This document shows positions 7,535-15,326 of a stretch of DNA of 64,000 nt, piece by piece (position 1 is the first letter of the stretch; every line of letters begins with the position of its first letter). Both the position numbers and the translations under genes were made by a program. Under the pieces are notes generated by a model that saw only the letters and a list, made by a program, of their open reading frames with translations, did not search any database and had not been told where the DNA came from. The stretch spans positions 186,001 to 250,000 of the forward strand of contig NZ_CP113116.1 in assembly GCF_026625985.1 (NCBI RefSeq), in the 5' to 3' direction. This DNA is from Mycobacterium sp. Aquia_213 (GTDB lineage Bacteria > Actinomycetota > Actinomycetes > Mycobacteriales > Mycobacteriaceae).

Positions 7535-8566
7535 CTAGCGGGTGCCGATCTGGGTCAGCGCCCGCTCGAACAGGTGAACCGTGGCCGCGTGCAGTTGATC
7601 GCCGACTTCTTTCTCGGCTTTGCCGGCACACGCCCGGGCCAGCGTGCCCTCGATGACGATGCCCAGCTTGAAACAGGCGAGCACGGTGTACCAGGTGATG
7701 TGCGACAAGTCGCGGGTGGTATTGGCGGCATAGCGCTCGAACAGTTCGTCGGTGCTGGCCAATCCGTCCTGACCGCCCAGCGCATGGCTGAACACACTGG
7801 CTCCGTCCGGCTGGCGCCAGGTGGCCAGCAGCCAACCCAGATCCAGCAGCGGATCACCGATCGTGCACATCTCCCAGTCGACGATCGCGACCACGTCGGG
7901 CCCGGTGCGGGAGAACATCACGTTGGCGGCGTGGTAGTCGCCGTGCATGATGCCGGGTGTCCAGGTCGGCGGCCGGTGACGTTCCAGCCAGGACGACACT
8001 TCCTCGATGCCGGGGATGTCGGGCCCGGGGTAGCCGTCGTACTCGCTGTAGGAGTCCAGCTCCGAAAGCCAGCGCGGCACCTGGCGTTCCAGGAAGCCCT
8101 CCGGCTTGCCGAAATCGGCGAGACCCACCGCGACGTGGTCGATGGCACCCAGCTTCGCCAGCGCGTCGGCCATCGACAGGCCCATGCCGTGTCGCACGCC
8201 GGCATCGCCGGCGTGCAGCGGCAGCAGTCCCTCGCCGGCGTTGAACCCGTCGACCGGGTCCATCAGGTAGAAGACGGCGTCGCCAAGCACGCTCGTGTCG
8301 TCGCAGGCCGCGATCAGGTGTGGGTGCGGCACATCGGAACCAGCCAGCGCCGCAAGCACTTTGGTTTCCCGCAGGATCACGCTGTTGCTACGCGGACGCA
8401 GGTGTCGTGGCCCGCGCCGCAACACATAGGCCCGACCGGACCTAGTGAACCGCAGCATCACGTTCTGCGTCCCACCCGTGACGGCTGAGACGTCTTCGAG
8501 TGGTCCGTCGCCCAGCCCCTGCTCAGACATCCACTCCGCGACCGCGTTCAAGTCCACGTGCTCCAC
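7535..8566 (-). CDS. APH-family phosphotransferase (ACAD10/11-type kinase domain)
   Basis: A 343-residue aminoglycoside-phosphotransferase-fold kinase. The N-lobe GGTQNVMLRF nucleotide loop is at about residues 31-40, the catalytic HGDYHAANVMF at about 208-218 and the metal-binding VDWEM at about 229-233. In animals this domain is fused to acyl-CoA dehydrogenases ACAD10/11, and related bacterial LvaA phosphorylates 4-hydroxyacyl-CoA, so a CoA-linked hydroxy-acid kinase role is plausible, while antibiotic resistance is unlikely. The GTG at 8566 is chosen from the protein pattern (VEHVDLNAVAEWM). A SnoaL-like gene lies 26 bases upstream on the same strand. One of three paralogues here. Confidence 0.82.
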   Translation of the reverse strand: MEHVDLNAVAEWMSEQGLGDGPLEDVSAVTGGTQNVMLRFTRSGRAYVLRRGPRHLRPRSNSVILRETKVLAALAGSDVPHPHLIAACDDTSVLGDAVFYLMDPVDGFNAGEGLLPLHAGDAGVRHGMGLSMADALAKLGAIDHVAVGLADFGKPEGFLERQVPRWLSELDSYSEYDGYPGPDIPGIEEVSSWLERHRPPTWTPGIMHGDYHAANVMFSRTGPDVVAIVDWEMCTIGDPLLDLGWLLATWRQPDGASVFSHALGGQDGLASTDELFERYAANTTRDLSHITWYTVLACFKLGIVIEGTLARACAGKAEKEVGDQLHAATVHLFERALTQIGTR

Positions 8567-8592
8567 GTGGTGTGAACCTACTCTGCGGGCAC

Positions 8593-8940
8593 TCAGCCCT
8601 TGGGTTTCGGTGTGTAGCGGACGGTCTGCGCGCGGATCACGCCGTCGCGGAAGACGAAGGTGTCGACGCCGTCGTCGACCCGGTTGATCGCCGAGTCGGC
8701 GGCCCACTCGAGGAACAAGACGTCGCCGTCGAAGAACTGGGTCTTCAGGTCCCAGGCGGCGTCCGGCAGATCCGCGAGCAAGGTGGTGAACACCTTCCGG
8801 ATGCCGTCCTTGCCGCGCGCGACGCCGGAGGGGCTGATCAGCACGGAATCCTCTGCGTAGTCGGCGACGATCGCGTCGAGGTCGCCCGCGCCAAGTGCCT
8901 GCCCGTGGTGAGCGAAGACTTCCTCTGGCGTACGTGTCAT
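8593..8940 (-). CDS. SnoaL/NTF2-like polyketide-cyclase-fold protein
   Basis: A 115-residue alpha-plus-beta barrel of the NTF2/SnoaL type: an N-terminal helix (TPEEVFAHHGQALGAGDLDAIVADYAEDSVL) followed by beta strands ending in FVFRDGVIRAQTVRYTPKP. Members are small cytoplasmic hydrolases, isomerases or binding proteins. The ATG at 8940 (MTRTPEEVF) is chosen over an upstream frame because the domain begins there. It is probably co-transcribed with the downstream APH-type kinase. Substrate unknown. Confidence 0.75.
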   Translation of the reverse strand: MTRTPEEVFAHHGQALGAGDLDAIVADYAEDSVLISPSGVARGKDGIRKVFTTLLADLPDAAWDLKTQFFDGDVLFLEWAADSAINRVDDGVDTFVFRDGVIRAQTVRYTPKPKG

Positions 8941-9068
8941 CGCGGCGCTCCTTACCTGTGGGCCCTCTGTGAAGACAGCGTAAGGCACCCTTCGCGCGTG
9001 CCAAGGGGCGTCAGCGGCTGGAAGAATAGTGAACGCAACCGACTATCTCCGGTGAAAGAGGATTGGCC

Positions 9069-10010
9069 ATGCCGCGTACCGACAATGATTCCTGGGACAT
9101 CACTCAGAGCGTGGGGTCCACCGCGCTCGGTGTTGCGGCGGCCCGCGCCGCGGAGACCGAGAGCGAGAATCCGCTCATCAACGACCCGTTCGCGCGCGTC
9201 TTCGTCGACGCCGCGGGGGAGGGGATGTGGAGCATCTACGCCGATCCTGCGCTGTTGGCCAAGGCGGTCGACCTCGAGCCCGACGTGCGCGCGCGGATAC
9301 AGCTGATGGTCGACTTCATGGCGACCCGCACGGCGTTCTTCGACGAGTTCTTTCTCGGTGCGGCCGACGCCGGTGTCCGGCAGGTGGTGATTCTGGCGTC
9401 GGGTCTGGACGCTCGCTCGTGGCGGCTGCCGTGGCCGGACGGCACGGTGGTGTACGAACTCGACCAGCCCAAGGTGCTGGACTTCAAGACGGCCACGCTG
9501 CGCGATCACGGCGCGAATCCCACCGCAGAGCTGGTGACCATACCGATCGATCTGCGCCAGGACTGGCCAAAGGCATTGCAGGAAGCTGGTTTTGATGCAT
9601 CGAAACCGAGCGTGTGGTCCGCGGAGGGGTTGGTGCGTTACCTGCCGTCACAAGCTCAGGACTTGTTGTTCGAGCGCATGCATTCGCTCAGTGCGCCGGG
9701 CAGTTGGCTGGCGTCCAACGTTCCGAGCCAAGGCTTTACCGACCCCGATCGGGTACGGCGGCAGCGTGAAGACATGCAGCGCATGCGCGCCGCGGTCGCC
9801 AAGTTGGTCGACACCGAGATCACCGATGTCGATGACCTCTGGTACGCCGAGGAGCGCACCCCGGTCGACGAATGGCTGCGCGAACGCGGCTGGGAGGTGG
9901 CGGCGGCAACCTTCCCCGAGTTGATGGCTCGCTACAACCGCAGCGTGCCGGACGGTGCCGATGACGCCATGCCGCCCACCCTGTACGTGTCCGCGCAGCG
10001 ACGCCACTAG
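9069..10010 (+). CDS. SAM-dependent methyltransferase, TIGR00027 family (Rv3767c-like)
   Basis: A 313-residue putative methyltransferase of the mycobacterial TIGR00027/leucine carboxyl methyltransferase-like family. Signatures are ITQSVGSTALGVAAARAAETE at the N-terminus, INDPFARVFVDAAG near 40-53, the SAM motif VVILASGLDARSWRLPWPDG near 105-124 and EGLVRYLPSQAQD near 185. The ATG at 9069 follows AAGAGGA. It ends with a 4-base convergent overlap with the zinc-free oxidoreductase gene. The methyl acceptor is unknown, though lipids or small acids are considered likely for the family. Confidence 0.88.
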   Translation: MPRTDNDSWDITQSVGSTALGVAAARAAETESENPLINDPFARVFVDAAGEGMWSIYADPALLAKAVDLEPDVRARIQLMVDFMATRTAFFDEFFLGAADAGVRQVVILASGLDARSWRLPWPDGTVVYELDQPKVLDFKTATLRDHGANPTAELVTIPIDLRQDWPKALQEAGFDASKPSVWSAEGLVRYLPSQAQDLLFERMHSLSAPGSWLASNVPSQGFTDPDRVRRQREDMQRMRAAVAKLVDTEITDVDDLWYAEERTPVDEWLRERGWEVAAATFPELMARYNRSVPDGADDAMPPTLYVSAQRRH

Positions 10011-10957
10011 GGAGCGATGACGATTCGCTGATCGGCGTCGGTGTCGTTCCAAGCTGCTTCGACGTCGGCGAGCCGCACGACGCGGGCATCGAGTTCGAAA
10101 CCGCCACTGCTGATTTCGGCCGCAATGGCGGGAAGCTCGGCCAGAATGTCGCGGGTCGGGACCGAACCCTGTCCGCTGCCCACGATCTGCAGGCGCACGG
10201 CACGCAATGCCGCGGAGAAGATCTCGGCCGAAGGGCCCGCGACCGAGCCGATTTCGATCCAGGTGAGTGGCTTTCCGCGATCGGTGCGGTGGGTGGCGAT
10301 ACCGGCCATCACCTGGGCCGTGATCGGACCCCACAGATAGTCGATCACCACATCGACGTCGCGTGCGGCCCGCGCGAGATCGTCTATCGCTGAGGCATTG
10401 TCGAGCCGAACGACGGTGTCGGCGCCGAGCTCGGGCAGGGCTGCGAGCCGGCGCGCGTCGCGACCGGCGCCGATGACATGACCGGCGCCAAAGTGTTTGG
10501 CGACCTGCACGGCCATCCGGCCCGAGCTGCCGGTCGCGCCCAGAATAAGCACCGTTTGCCCGGGCCCGAAGTCGATGCGGCGGCGCAGGGCAAGCCAGGA
10601 GGACATCACGGGGTTCATCGCCGCGGCCACCAGGATGGGATCGGTGCCATCCGGTAATACGATGCTGCGGCGCTGGTCGATGACGGTCTGTTCGGCCATC
10701 GCGCCCAGCGCGGTATCGGGCACCACGAAGTAGCGGATCGTGCCGTCGGGTGCGCGTCCCACTCCGTCGATGCCGGGGACCAGGGGTAACGCCCCGGTGC
10801 TGGTGTAATGCGAGCCGTCAGCCTGGGACCGAACGCGCGGATGTAGGCCGGACGCGATCACGTCGACCACGATCTCGTCGGCGGTTTGTGGAGTGGGACT
10901 CGGGAACTCGCGATAGGCGGGAGGTCTGTCGAATGCTGTGACGACGGCTGCATGCAT
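10007..10957 (-). CDS. MDR-superfamily quinone/zinc-free alcohol oxidoreductase
   Basis: A 316-residue medium-chain dehydrogenase/reductase without the structural-zinc cysteine cluster. A GroES-like N-terminal domain (DEIVVDVIASGLHPRVRSQADG) precedes the nucleotide-binding motif ILGATGSSGRMAVQVAKHFGA near residues 140-160, as in NADPH-dependent quinone oxidoreductases. The ATG at 10957 is chosen (MHAAVVTAF). It is divergently transcribed from a MarR regulator gene across a 93-base spacer with two direct-repeat boxes, which suggests MarR-controlled expression in response to a reactive or phenolic compound. Confidence 0.85.
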   Translation of the reverse strand: MHAAVVTAFDRPPAYREFPSPTPQTADEIVVDVIASGLHPRVRSQADGSHYTSTGALPLVPGIDGVGRAPDGTIRYFVVPDTALGAMAEQTVIDQRRSIVLPDGTDPILVAAAMNPVMSSWLALRRRIDFGPGQTVLILGATGSSGRMAVQVAKHFGAGHVIGAGRDARRLAALPELGADTVVRLDNASAIDDLARAARDVDVVIDYLWGPITAQVMAGIATHRTDRGKPLTWIEIGSVAGPSAEIFSAALRAVRLQIVGSGQGSVPTRDILAELPAIAAEISSGGFELDARVVRLADVEAAWNDTDADQRIVIAP

Positions 10958-10992
10958 GGTGGCTCTCCTCACGAGATGGCTACACATTTAGG

Positions 10993-11029
10993 TGGTAACA
11001 CGAACTAGATTAGATGGTATTACGAACTA
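10993..11029. promoter_or_regulatory. Tandem direct-repeat boxes in MarR/oxidoreductase intergenic region
   Basis: TGGTAACACGAACTA (10993-11007) and TGGTATTACGAACTA (11015-11029) match at 13 of 15 positions and are spaced 22 bases start to start, two helical turns. They sit between the divergent oxidoreductase (start 10957) and marR (start 11051) genes, where a MarR dimer would be expected to bind. Binding is inferred. Confidence 0.6.
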
Positions 11030-11050
11030 TTTCAAGGTATCGTCCGTGGT

Positions 11051-11461
11051 ATGGCGACGGACGACGAGCTCACAGACAACCTCGTGCAGGTGTCATTCGG
11101 AGTGATCGCGGTGCTGAACCGCGTTGCGGCCGAACATGATTTGTCCCTGACCCAGTTGAGGGTGCTGGGGATATTGCGGGATCGCGAACCCGCGATGGCC
11201 GAACTGGCGACGTATCTGGGACTGGAACGTTCGACAGTCAGCGGCCTCATCGACCGGGCGGTTCAGCGCGGACTGGTACGAAAGACCAGCGATGCCGACG
11301 ACGGCCGTTCGGTACGGGTCAGCCTCACCGCGCAGGCGCGCCGACTCGAGGTGCGGATCATCGCCGAGATCGGTGAGCTGATGGAGCCCATCACCGGCAG
11401 GCTCAACGCCACCGACCAGAAGCGACTCACTGAGCTGTTGGCGAAAGTGCTTGAGCACTAA
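11051..11461 (+). CDS. MarR-family transcriptional regulator
   Basis: A 136-residue MarR protein. The winged helix-turn-helix spans about residues 35-100: LSLTQLRVLGILRDREPAMAELATYLGLERSTVSGLIDRAVQRGLVRKTSDADDGRSVRVSLT contains the characteristic D-x-R wing. N- and C-terminal helices form the dimer interface. It most likely represses the divergent oxidoreductase and itself through the tandem boxes at 10993-11029. The ligand is unknown. The downstream YjbR-like gene starts within 11 bases of its stop and may be co-transcribed. Confidence 0.9.
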   Translation: MATDDELTDNLVQVSFGVIAVLNRVAAEHDLSLTQLRVLGILRDREPAMAELATYLGLERSTVSGLIDRAVQRGLVRKTSDADDGRSVRVSLTAQARRLEVRIIAEIGELMEPITGRLNATDQKRLTELLAKVLEH

Positions 11462-11471
11462 GGTCGCCGCT

Positions 11472-11891
11472 ATGGCCGATCGACCCGCTCGGGTAAGCGA
11501 TGTGCATCGGATCGCCGCGTCGATGCCGCACGTGAAACGGCTGGAGGGGCCGAAGGGTAACGCGATCTATCAGGTGGGCGGCAAGTCGTTCGTTTTCTTC
11601 CGCACTCCGCAGCCCGACGCGACCGATCCCGACACCGGCGAACGCTACGCCGATGTGGTCATGCTCTGGGTGGACTCGGAGAGCGACAAGCTGGCGCTGA
11701 TCCAGGATCCCGGCTCGCCGTTTTTCACCACCGACCACTTCGACGGGCATCCGTCGGTGCTGGTACGGGCCGGCCGGCTGCCGGAAATCACGGCGACGGA
11801 ACTGGCCGAGCTGGTTCAGGACGCGTGGCTGTCCCGGGCCTCCAAGAAGCGGGCCGCGGAATGGCTGGCGGCGCACTCGGGCGATGTTTAG
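11472..11891 (+). CDS. MmcQ/YjbR-family protein
   Basis: A 139-residue protein of the MmcQ/YjbR fold (CyaY-like DNA-binding superfamily): VSDVHRIAASMPHVKRLEGPKGNAIYQVGGKSFVFFR at the N-terminus, a central strand WVDSESDKLALIQDPGSPFFTT, and the C-terminal LVQDAWLSRASKKRAAEW helix typical of the family. The ATG at 11472 avoids overlap with marR; a TTG at 11451 is the alternative. Function is poorly defined for the family. Confidence 0.78.
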   Translation: MADRPARVSDVHRIAASMPHVKRLEGPKGNAIYQVGGKSFVFFRTPQPDATDPDTGERYADVVMLWVDSESDKLALIQDPGSPFFTTDHFDGHPSVLVRAGRLPEITATELAELVQDAWLSRASKKRAAEWLAAHSGDV

Positions 11892-11955
11892 ACACGAGTC
11901 CAATGGGTATCGCTAGGCGACGAGAAAATTTTTCTCGGACACAACGGAGGTCACG

Positions 11956-12192
11956 ATGCGTGGTCGCGGAATAATCGGCGCGATCGTCTTGATTTGGCTA
12001 ATCGTTGGAGTCTTCGCGGCGTGGCAGCGCGACTACTTCAAAACTGGGCAAACGAACTGTGTCACAGCGGGAAACATCGCACTGACGGTGATTGCGGGGC
12101 CGCTGAACTACGGGGGTGTCAACCCCAAAGTCAAGGATTGCCATGTACCGCAACCCAGTTCAATGCCAACCGGCTTAGTGCCCCTCACGTAA
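11956..12192 (+). CDS. Small membrane-anchored hypothetical protein
   Basis: A 78-residue protein with one N-terminal hydrophobic helix (GIIGAIVLIWLIVGVFAAW, residues about 5-23) followed by an exported or periplasmic part containing two cysteines (NCVTAGN and KDCHVP) that could form a disulphide. A GGAGGT ribosome binding site lies just upstream. It precedes a second small membrane protein gene by 10 bases, so the two likely form a mini-operon. Unknown function; lower GC than its neighbours. Confidence 0.65.
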   Translation: MRGRGIIGAIVLIWLIVGVFAAWQRDYFKTGQTNCVTAGNIALTVIAGPLNYGGVNPKVKDCHVPQPSSMPTGLVPLT

Positions 12193-12202
12193 AGGAAATG
12201 TC

Positions 12203-12358
12203 ATGATCGTCTTGGGCGTCGTCTTGCTTATTCTCGGATATGTGTTCGCCATTCCCTTGCTGTGGACGATCGGCATCGTCCTGATCGTTATCGGCGCGGT
12301 GATGTGGATCCTCGGCTCGGTCGGCCGCCCGGTCGGCGGCAGGCGGTACTGGTACTAG
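12203..12358 (+). CDS. Small two-helix membrane protein (DUF6131-like)
   Basis: A 51-residue ORF, MIVLGVVLLILGYVFAIP onward, composed of two hydrophobic helices joined by a short turn and ending VGGRRYWY. The preceding AAGGAAATGTC gives a clear ribosome binding site. The pattern resembles the DUF6131 family of tiny actinobacterial membrane proteins. Function unknown. Confidence 0.7.
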   Translation: MIVLGVVLLILGYVFAIPLLWTIGIVLIVIGAVMWILGSVGRPVGGRRYWY

Positions 12359-12483
12359 GCACCGCTCGGCGGGCTCGCCTGCGGTTTCACAGGACACACA
12401 AAGGAATGTCATAGCGTCGGCCCAGCCGGACGCGGATACTGGAACCTGTGACGCAGCCACGAACCTCCGTAGAGCGCGTTGTC

Positions 12484-13188
12484 ATGTGCCGCGCTGACGG
12501 CAATCCGATCAATGTGCTGGTCGTGGACGACGAATCCGTCTTGGCCGAAATGGTGTCGATGGCACTGCGGTACGAGGGCTGGAACATCGCGACCGCCGGT
12601 GACGGATCATCGGCGATCGCTTCAGCCCGTGCCCAGCGCCCCGACGTCGTCGTGCTCGACGTGATGCTGCCCGACATGAGCGGGCTCGACGTCTTACACA
12701 AACTGCGCGAAGAGAATCCGCAGTTGCCGGTGCTGTTGCTGACGGCCAAGGATGCGGTCGAAGATCGCATCGCCGGGTTGACCGCGGGCGGCGATGACTA
12801 TGTCACCAAGCCGTTCAGCATCGAAGAGGTTGTGCTGCGGTTGCGAGCATTGTTGCGGCGCACCGGCGTTACGACGGTGGATAGCGGAGCACAACTCGTC
12901 GTTGGTGATTTGGTGTTGGACGAGGATAGCCACGAGGTCACCCGAGCCGGCGAGCCGGTTTCGTTGACTTCCACCGAGTTTGAGCTGCTGCGGTTCATGA
13001 TGCGCAATTCCAAGCGGGTGCTCAGCAAGGCGCAGATTCTCGATCGGGTATGGAGTTACGACTTCGGTGGTCGGTCCAACATCGTCGAGCTTTATATCTC
13101 CTACTTGCGCAAGAAGATCGACAACGGCCGCGACCCGATGATCCACACGCTGCGCGGTGCGGGTTATGTCCTCAAGCCCGCCACCTAG
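12484..13188 (+). CDS. tcrX: OmpR-type response regulator TcrX
   Basis: A 234-residue response regulator. The receiver domain has the acidic pair DD near residues 15-16, the phosphoacceptor Asp at about 59 (VVLDVMLPDMSG) and the conserved LTAKD lysine near 89; the C-terminal OmpR/PhoB winged helix (LTSTEFELLRFMMRNSKRVLSKAQILDRVW) binds DNA. The ATG at 12484 gives the length I recall for Rv3765c; a GTG at 12448 is an alternative. tcrY follows with overlapping ends, and lpqH is next, as in M. tuberculosis. TcrXY has been linked to iron limitation and persistence there. Confidence 0.93.
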   Translation: MCRADGNPINVLVVDDESVLAEMVSMALRYEGWNIATAGDGSSAIASARAQRPDVVVLDVMLPDMSGLDVLHKLREENPQLPVLLLTAKDAVEDRIAGLTAGGDDYVTKPFSIEEVVLRLRALLRRTGVTTVDSGAQLVVGDLVLDEDSHEVTRAGEPVSLTSTEFELLRFMMRNSKRVLSKAQILDRVWSYDFGGRSNIVELYISYLRKKIDNGRDPMIHTLRGAGYVLKPAT

Positions 13189-14683
13189 GGCGCGGCGAGT
13201 CTGGTCGCTTCGGCTCCGGCTCCTGGTTGGGCAGGTCATTGTCCTCGCCCTGGTCTGCGTCGGGATCACGGCGGTGACCGAACTTTCGCTGAACCATCAC
13301 CTGATGCGACAGCTCGACGGGCAGTTGGGCGGGACCTCGCACCGCTCGGCGCTGATGTACCCCGAACCGAACCGTCCCGGGTGGCATCACGACCACGGTT
13401 TCAACCAGCGTCCCGGCCCTGGCCCGCGGTTCCTCGACGCCCCCGGCCAGCCGGCGGGCATGGTCGCCGCGGTGGTCAGTGACGGCAAGACGGTCGACGC
13501 CGGCTACCTGACCAGTATTGGTTCGCGGGCCGCGCTGACCGACAAGGCCCAGAACCAACTGGCGGCGATCGCCGCCAGCCGCGCGCCGGTGACCCTGGAT
13601 CTCGACGGCCTCGGGCGGTATCGCGTCGTGGCGGCTCCGAGCCGGCGCGGTGGCGACGTGATCGTCACCGGACTGTCGATGCAGGACGTCGACGCCACGT
13701 TGATTCAGATGTTGGTGATTTTCGGGATCGTCACCGTGATCGCGTTGGCCGCGGCCACGATCGCCGGGATGGTGATCATCAGGCGAGCACTAGCGCCGCT
13801 GCGCCGTGTCGCGCAAACCGCGCGCCGGGTTTCGAATCTGCCACTGGACCGCGGTGAGGTCGAACTGACGGTGCGGGTTCCCGAATCCGATGCCAACCCC
13901 TCGACCGAGGTGGGACAACTGGGGTCGGCGCTGAATCGGATGCTCGACCACATCGTGGCCGCACTGACGGCGCGGCAGGCCAGCGAGACCCGGGTCCGCC
14001 AGTTCGTCGCCGATGCGAGTCACGAGCTGCGCACTCCGCTGGCCGCGATCCGCGGCTATACCGAACTCACCCAGCGGATGGGCGACGATCGCGAGGCGGT
14101 GGCCCACGCGATGAGCCGCGTCGCCTCGGAGACCGAGCGGATAACGCGGCTCGTCGAGGACCTACTGTTATTGGCCCGTCTGGACTCCGGCCGGCCACTG
14201 GAACGCGAACCGGTAGATCTGTCGCGGGTGGCGGTCGACGCGGTCAGTGACGCGCACGTCGCCGGGCCGGATCACCAATGGGAACTCGACCTGCCCGAGG
14301 AACCGGTGGTCGTCGTCGGCGACGCGGCACGGCTACATCAGGTGTTGACCAATCTGCTTGCCAATGCGCGGATTCACACCGGTTCGGGGACCGTCGTCAC
14401 GACGCGATTGAGCACCGAGCCGACGCATAGCGTGCTGCAGGTGATCGACAATGGCCCCGGTATACCGGCGGCTCTGCAGTCAGAGGTGTTCGAGCGGTTC
14501 GCCCGCGGCGACACCTCGCGCTCCCGCAAGGGGGGCAGCACCGGGCTGGGGCTGGCGATCGTCTCCGCCGTCGTCAAGGCGCACAACGGGACGATCACGG
14601 TCGACAGCGCACCCGGTCATACCGAGTTCACGGTGCGGTTGCCACTCAACGGGTGGCAACCGCCCGCGGCCTCGCCTAGCTAG
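13166..14683 (+). CDS. tcrY: Sensor histidine kinase TcrY
   Basis: A 505-residue membrane histidine kinase. A first transmembrane helix (VGQVIVLALVCVGITAVTEL) and a second (MLVIFGIVTVIALAAATIAGMVII) bracket an extracytoplasmic sensor of about 140 residues with a His-rich stretch (WHHDHGFNQRPGP). HAMP, then the H-box SHELRTPLAAIRGY with the phosphorylated His at about residue 286, an N-box (LTNLLANAR), DNGPGIP and GLGLAIV complete the kinase. It overlaps the tcrX stop by 23 bases, so translation is coupled. Its 3' end overlaps lpqH convergently by 8 bases. Confidence 0.92.
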   Translation: MSSSPPPRARRVWSLRLRLLVGQVIVLALVCVGITAVTELSLNHHLMRQLDGQLGGTSHRSALMYPEPNRPGWHHDHGFNQRPGPGPRFLDAPGQPAGMVAAVVSDGKTVDAGYLTSIGSRAALTDKAQNQLAAIAASRAPVTLDLDGLGRYRVVAAPSRRGGDVIVTGLSMQDVDATLIQMLVIFGIVTVIALAAATIAGMVIIRRALAPLRRVAQTARRVSNLPLDRGEVELTVRVPESDANPSTEVGQLGSALNRMLDHIVAALTARQASETRVRQFVADASHELRTPLAAIRGYTELTQRMGDDREAVAHAMSRVASETERITRLVEDLLLLARLDSGRPLEREPVDLSRVAVDAVSDAHVAGPDHQWELDLPEEPVVVVGDAARLHQVLTNLLANARIHTGSGTVVTTRLSTEPTHSVLQVIDNGPGIPAALQSEVFERFARGDTSRSRKGGSTGLGLAIVSAVVKAHNGTITVDSAPGHTEFTVRLPLNGWQPPAASPS

Positions 14684-15152
14684 TGCAGGTGACGTCGATC
14701 TCGAAGGGCTTGTTCACCGGTTGCGTGGGGTTGGCCATGTCGACGCCCGTGGCGGTTCCGGTGATCTTGTAGCTGTTGCCGTTCTTGGTTGCCGAGGCGT
14801 TGCCACCGCCGCCGGCCGACGCGTAGGCGAGCGTCACGCCGTTCACGTTGCCCAGACCAACAGAGGTCACGGTGGGCGGGTTGCCGTCGCTGAGCACGGC
14901 GGCGATGCCGGTCGCGGCCCCGCCGATCGCGATGTTGACGCTGCCGCCGACGGTTGTGCACACGACCGAGCCGGTTACGTTCTGGTCCTTGCCGTCAATG
15001 ATCACCTTGGTGCCGCCACCCCCGCTGGAGCTGGCCGAAGTGCTTGCGCCCGACGAGGACCCACTCGAACTTTTCTTGTCGCTCGAACAGCCAGAAATGC
15101 CAGCGACCAGAATCGCTGCTCCGGCTATAGCGACCGTCAGTTCACGCTTCAC
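14676..15152 (-). CDS. lpqH: 19-kDa lipoprotein LpqH
   Basis: A 158-residue lipoprotein. The signal peptide MKRELTVAIAGAAILVAG ends in a lipobox ISGC with the acylated Cys at 22, followed by a Ser/Gly-rich linker and the LpqH beta-sandwich domain (VVCTTVGGSVNIAIGG near residue 63; the later cysteine in VTCTS pairs with it). This is the mycobacterial surface glycolipoprotein that signals through TLR2. Convergent neighbour of tcrY, as in M. tuberculosis. Confidence 0.95.
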   Translation of the reverse strand: MKRELTVAIAGAAILVAGISGCSSDKKSSSGSSSGASTSASSSGGGGTKVIIDGKDQNVTGSVVCTTVGGSVNIAIGGAATGIAAVLSDGNPPTVTSVGLGNVNGVTLAYASAGGGGNASATKNGNSYKITGTATGVDMANPTQPVNKPFEIDVTCTS

Positions 15153-15326
15153 CTGTTCTCCTTTGCCCGATCGTTGCGGACCTCAACATTGAGGGCCGTC
15201 AACGCAGTATGCCGGGTTTGCCATGCCGCATAAAAGAGGTTCCGGGAAATTGTTTCGTCTGGGTTAACCGGGCGGCTCGCCACACGTCCTTTCGGGCAAG
15301 GGCCGGTTAATGGCAAGGTATTGCCG

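Noticed and set aside
7535..8566. Aminoglycoside resistance gene
   Set aside because: The APH fold is present, but wording and neighbours fit the ACAD10/11-type kinase family, not antibiotic phosphotransferases.
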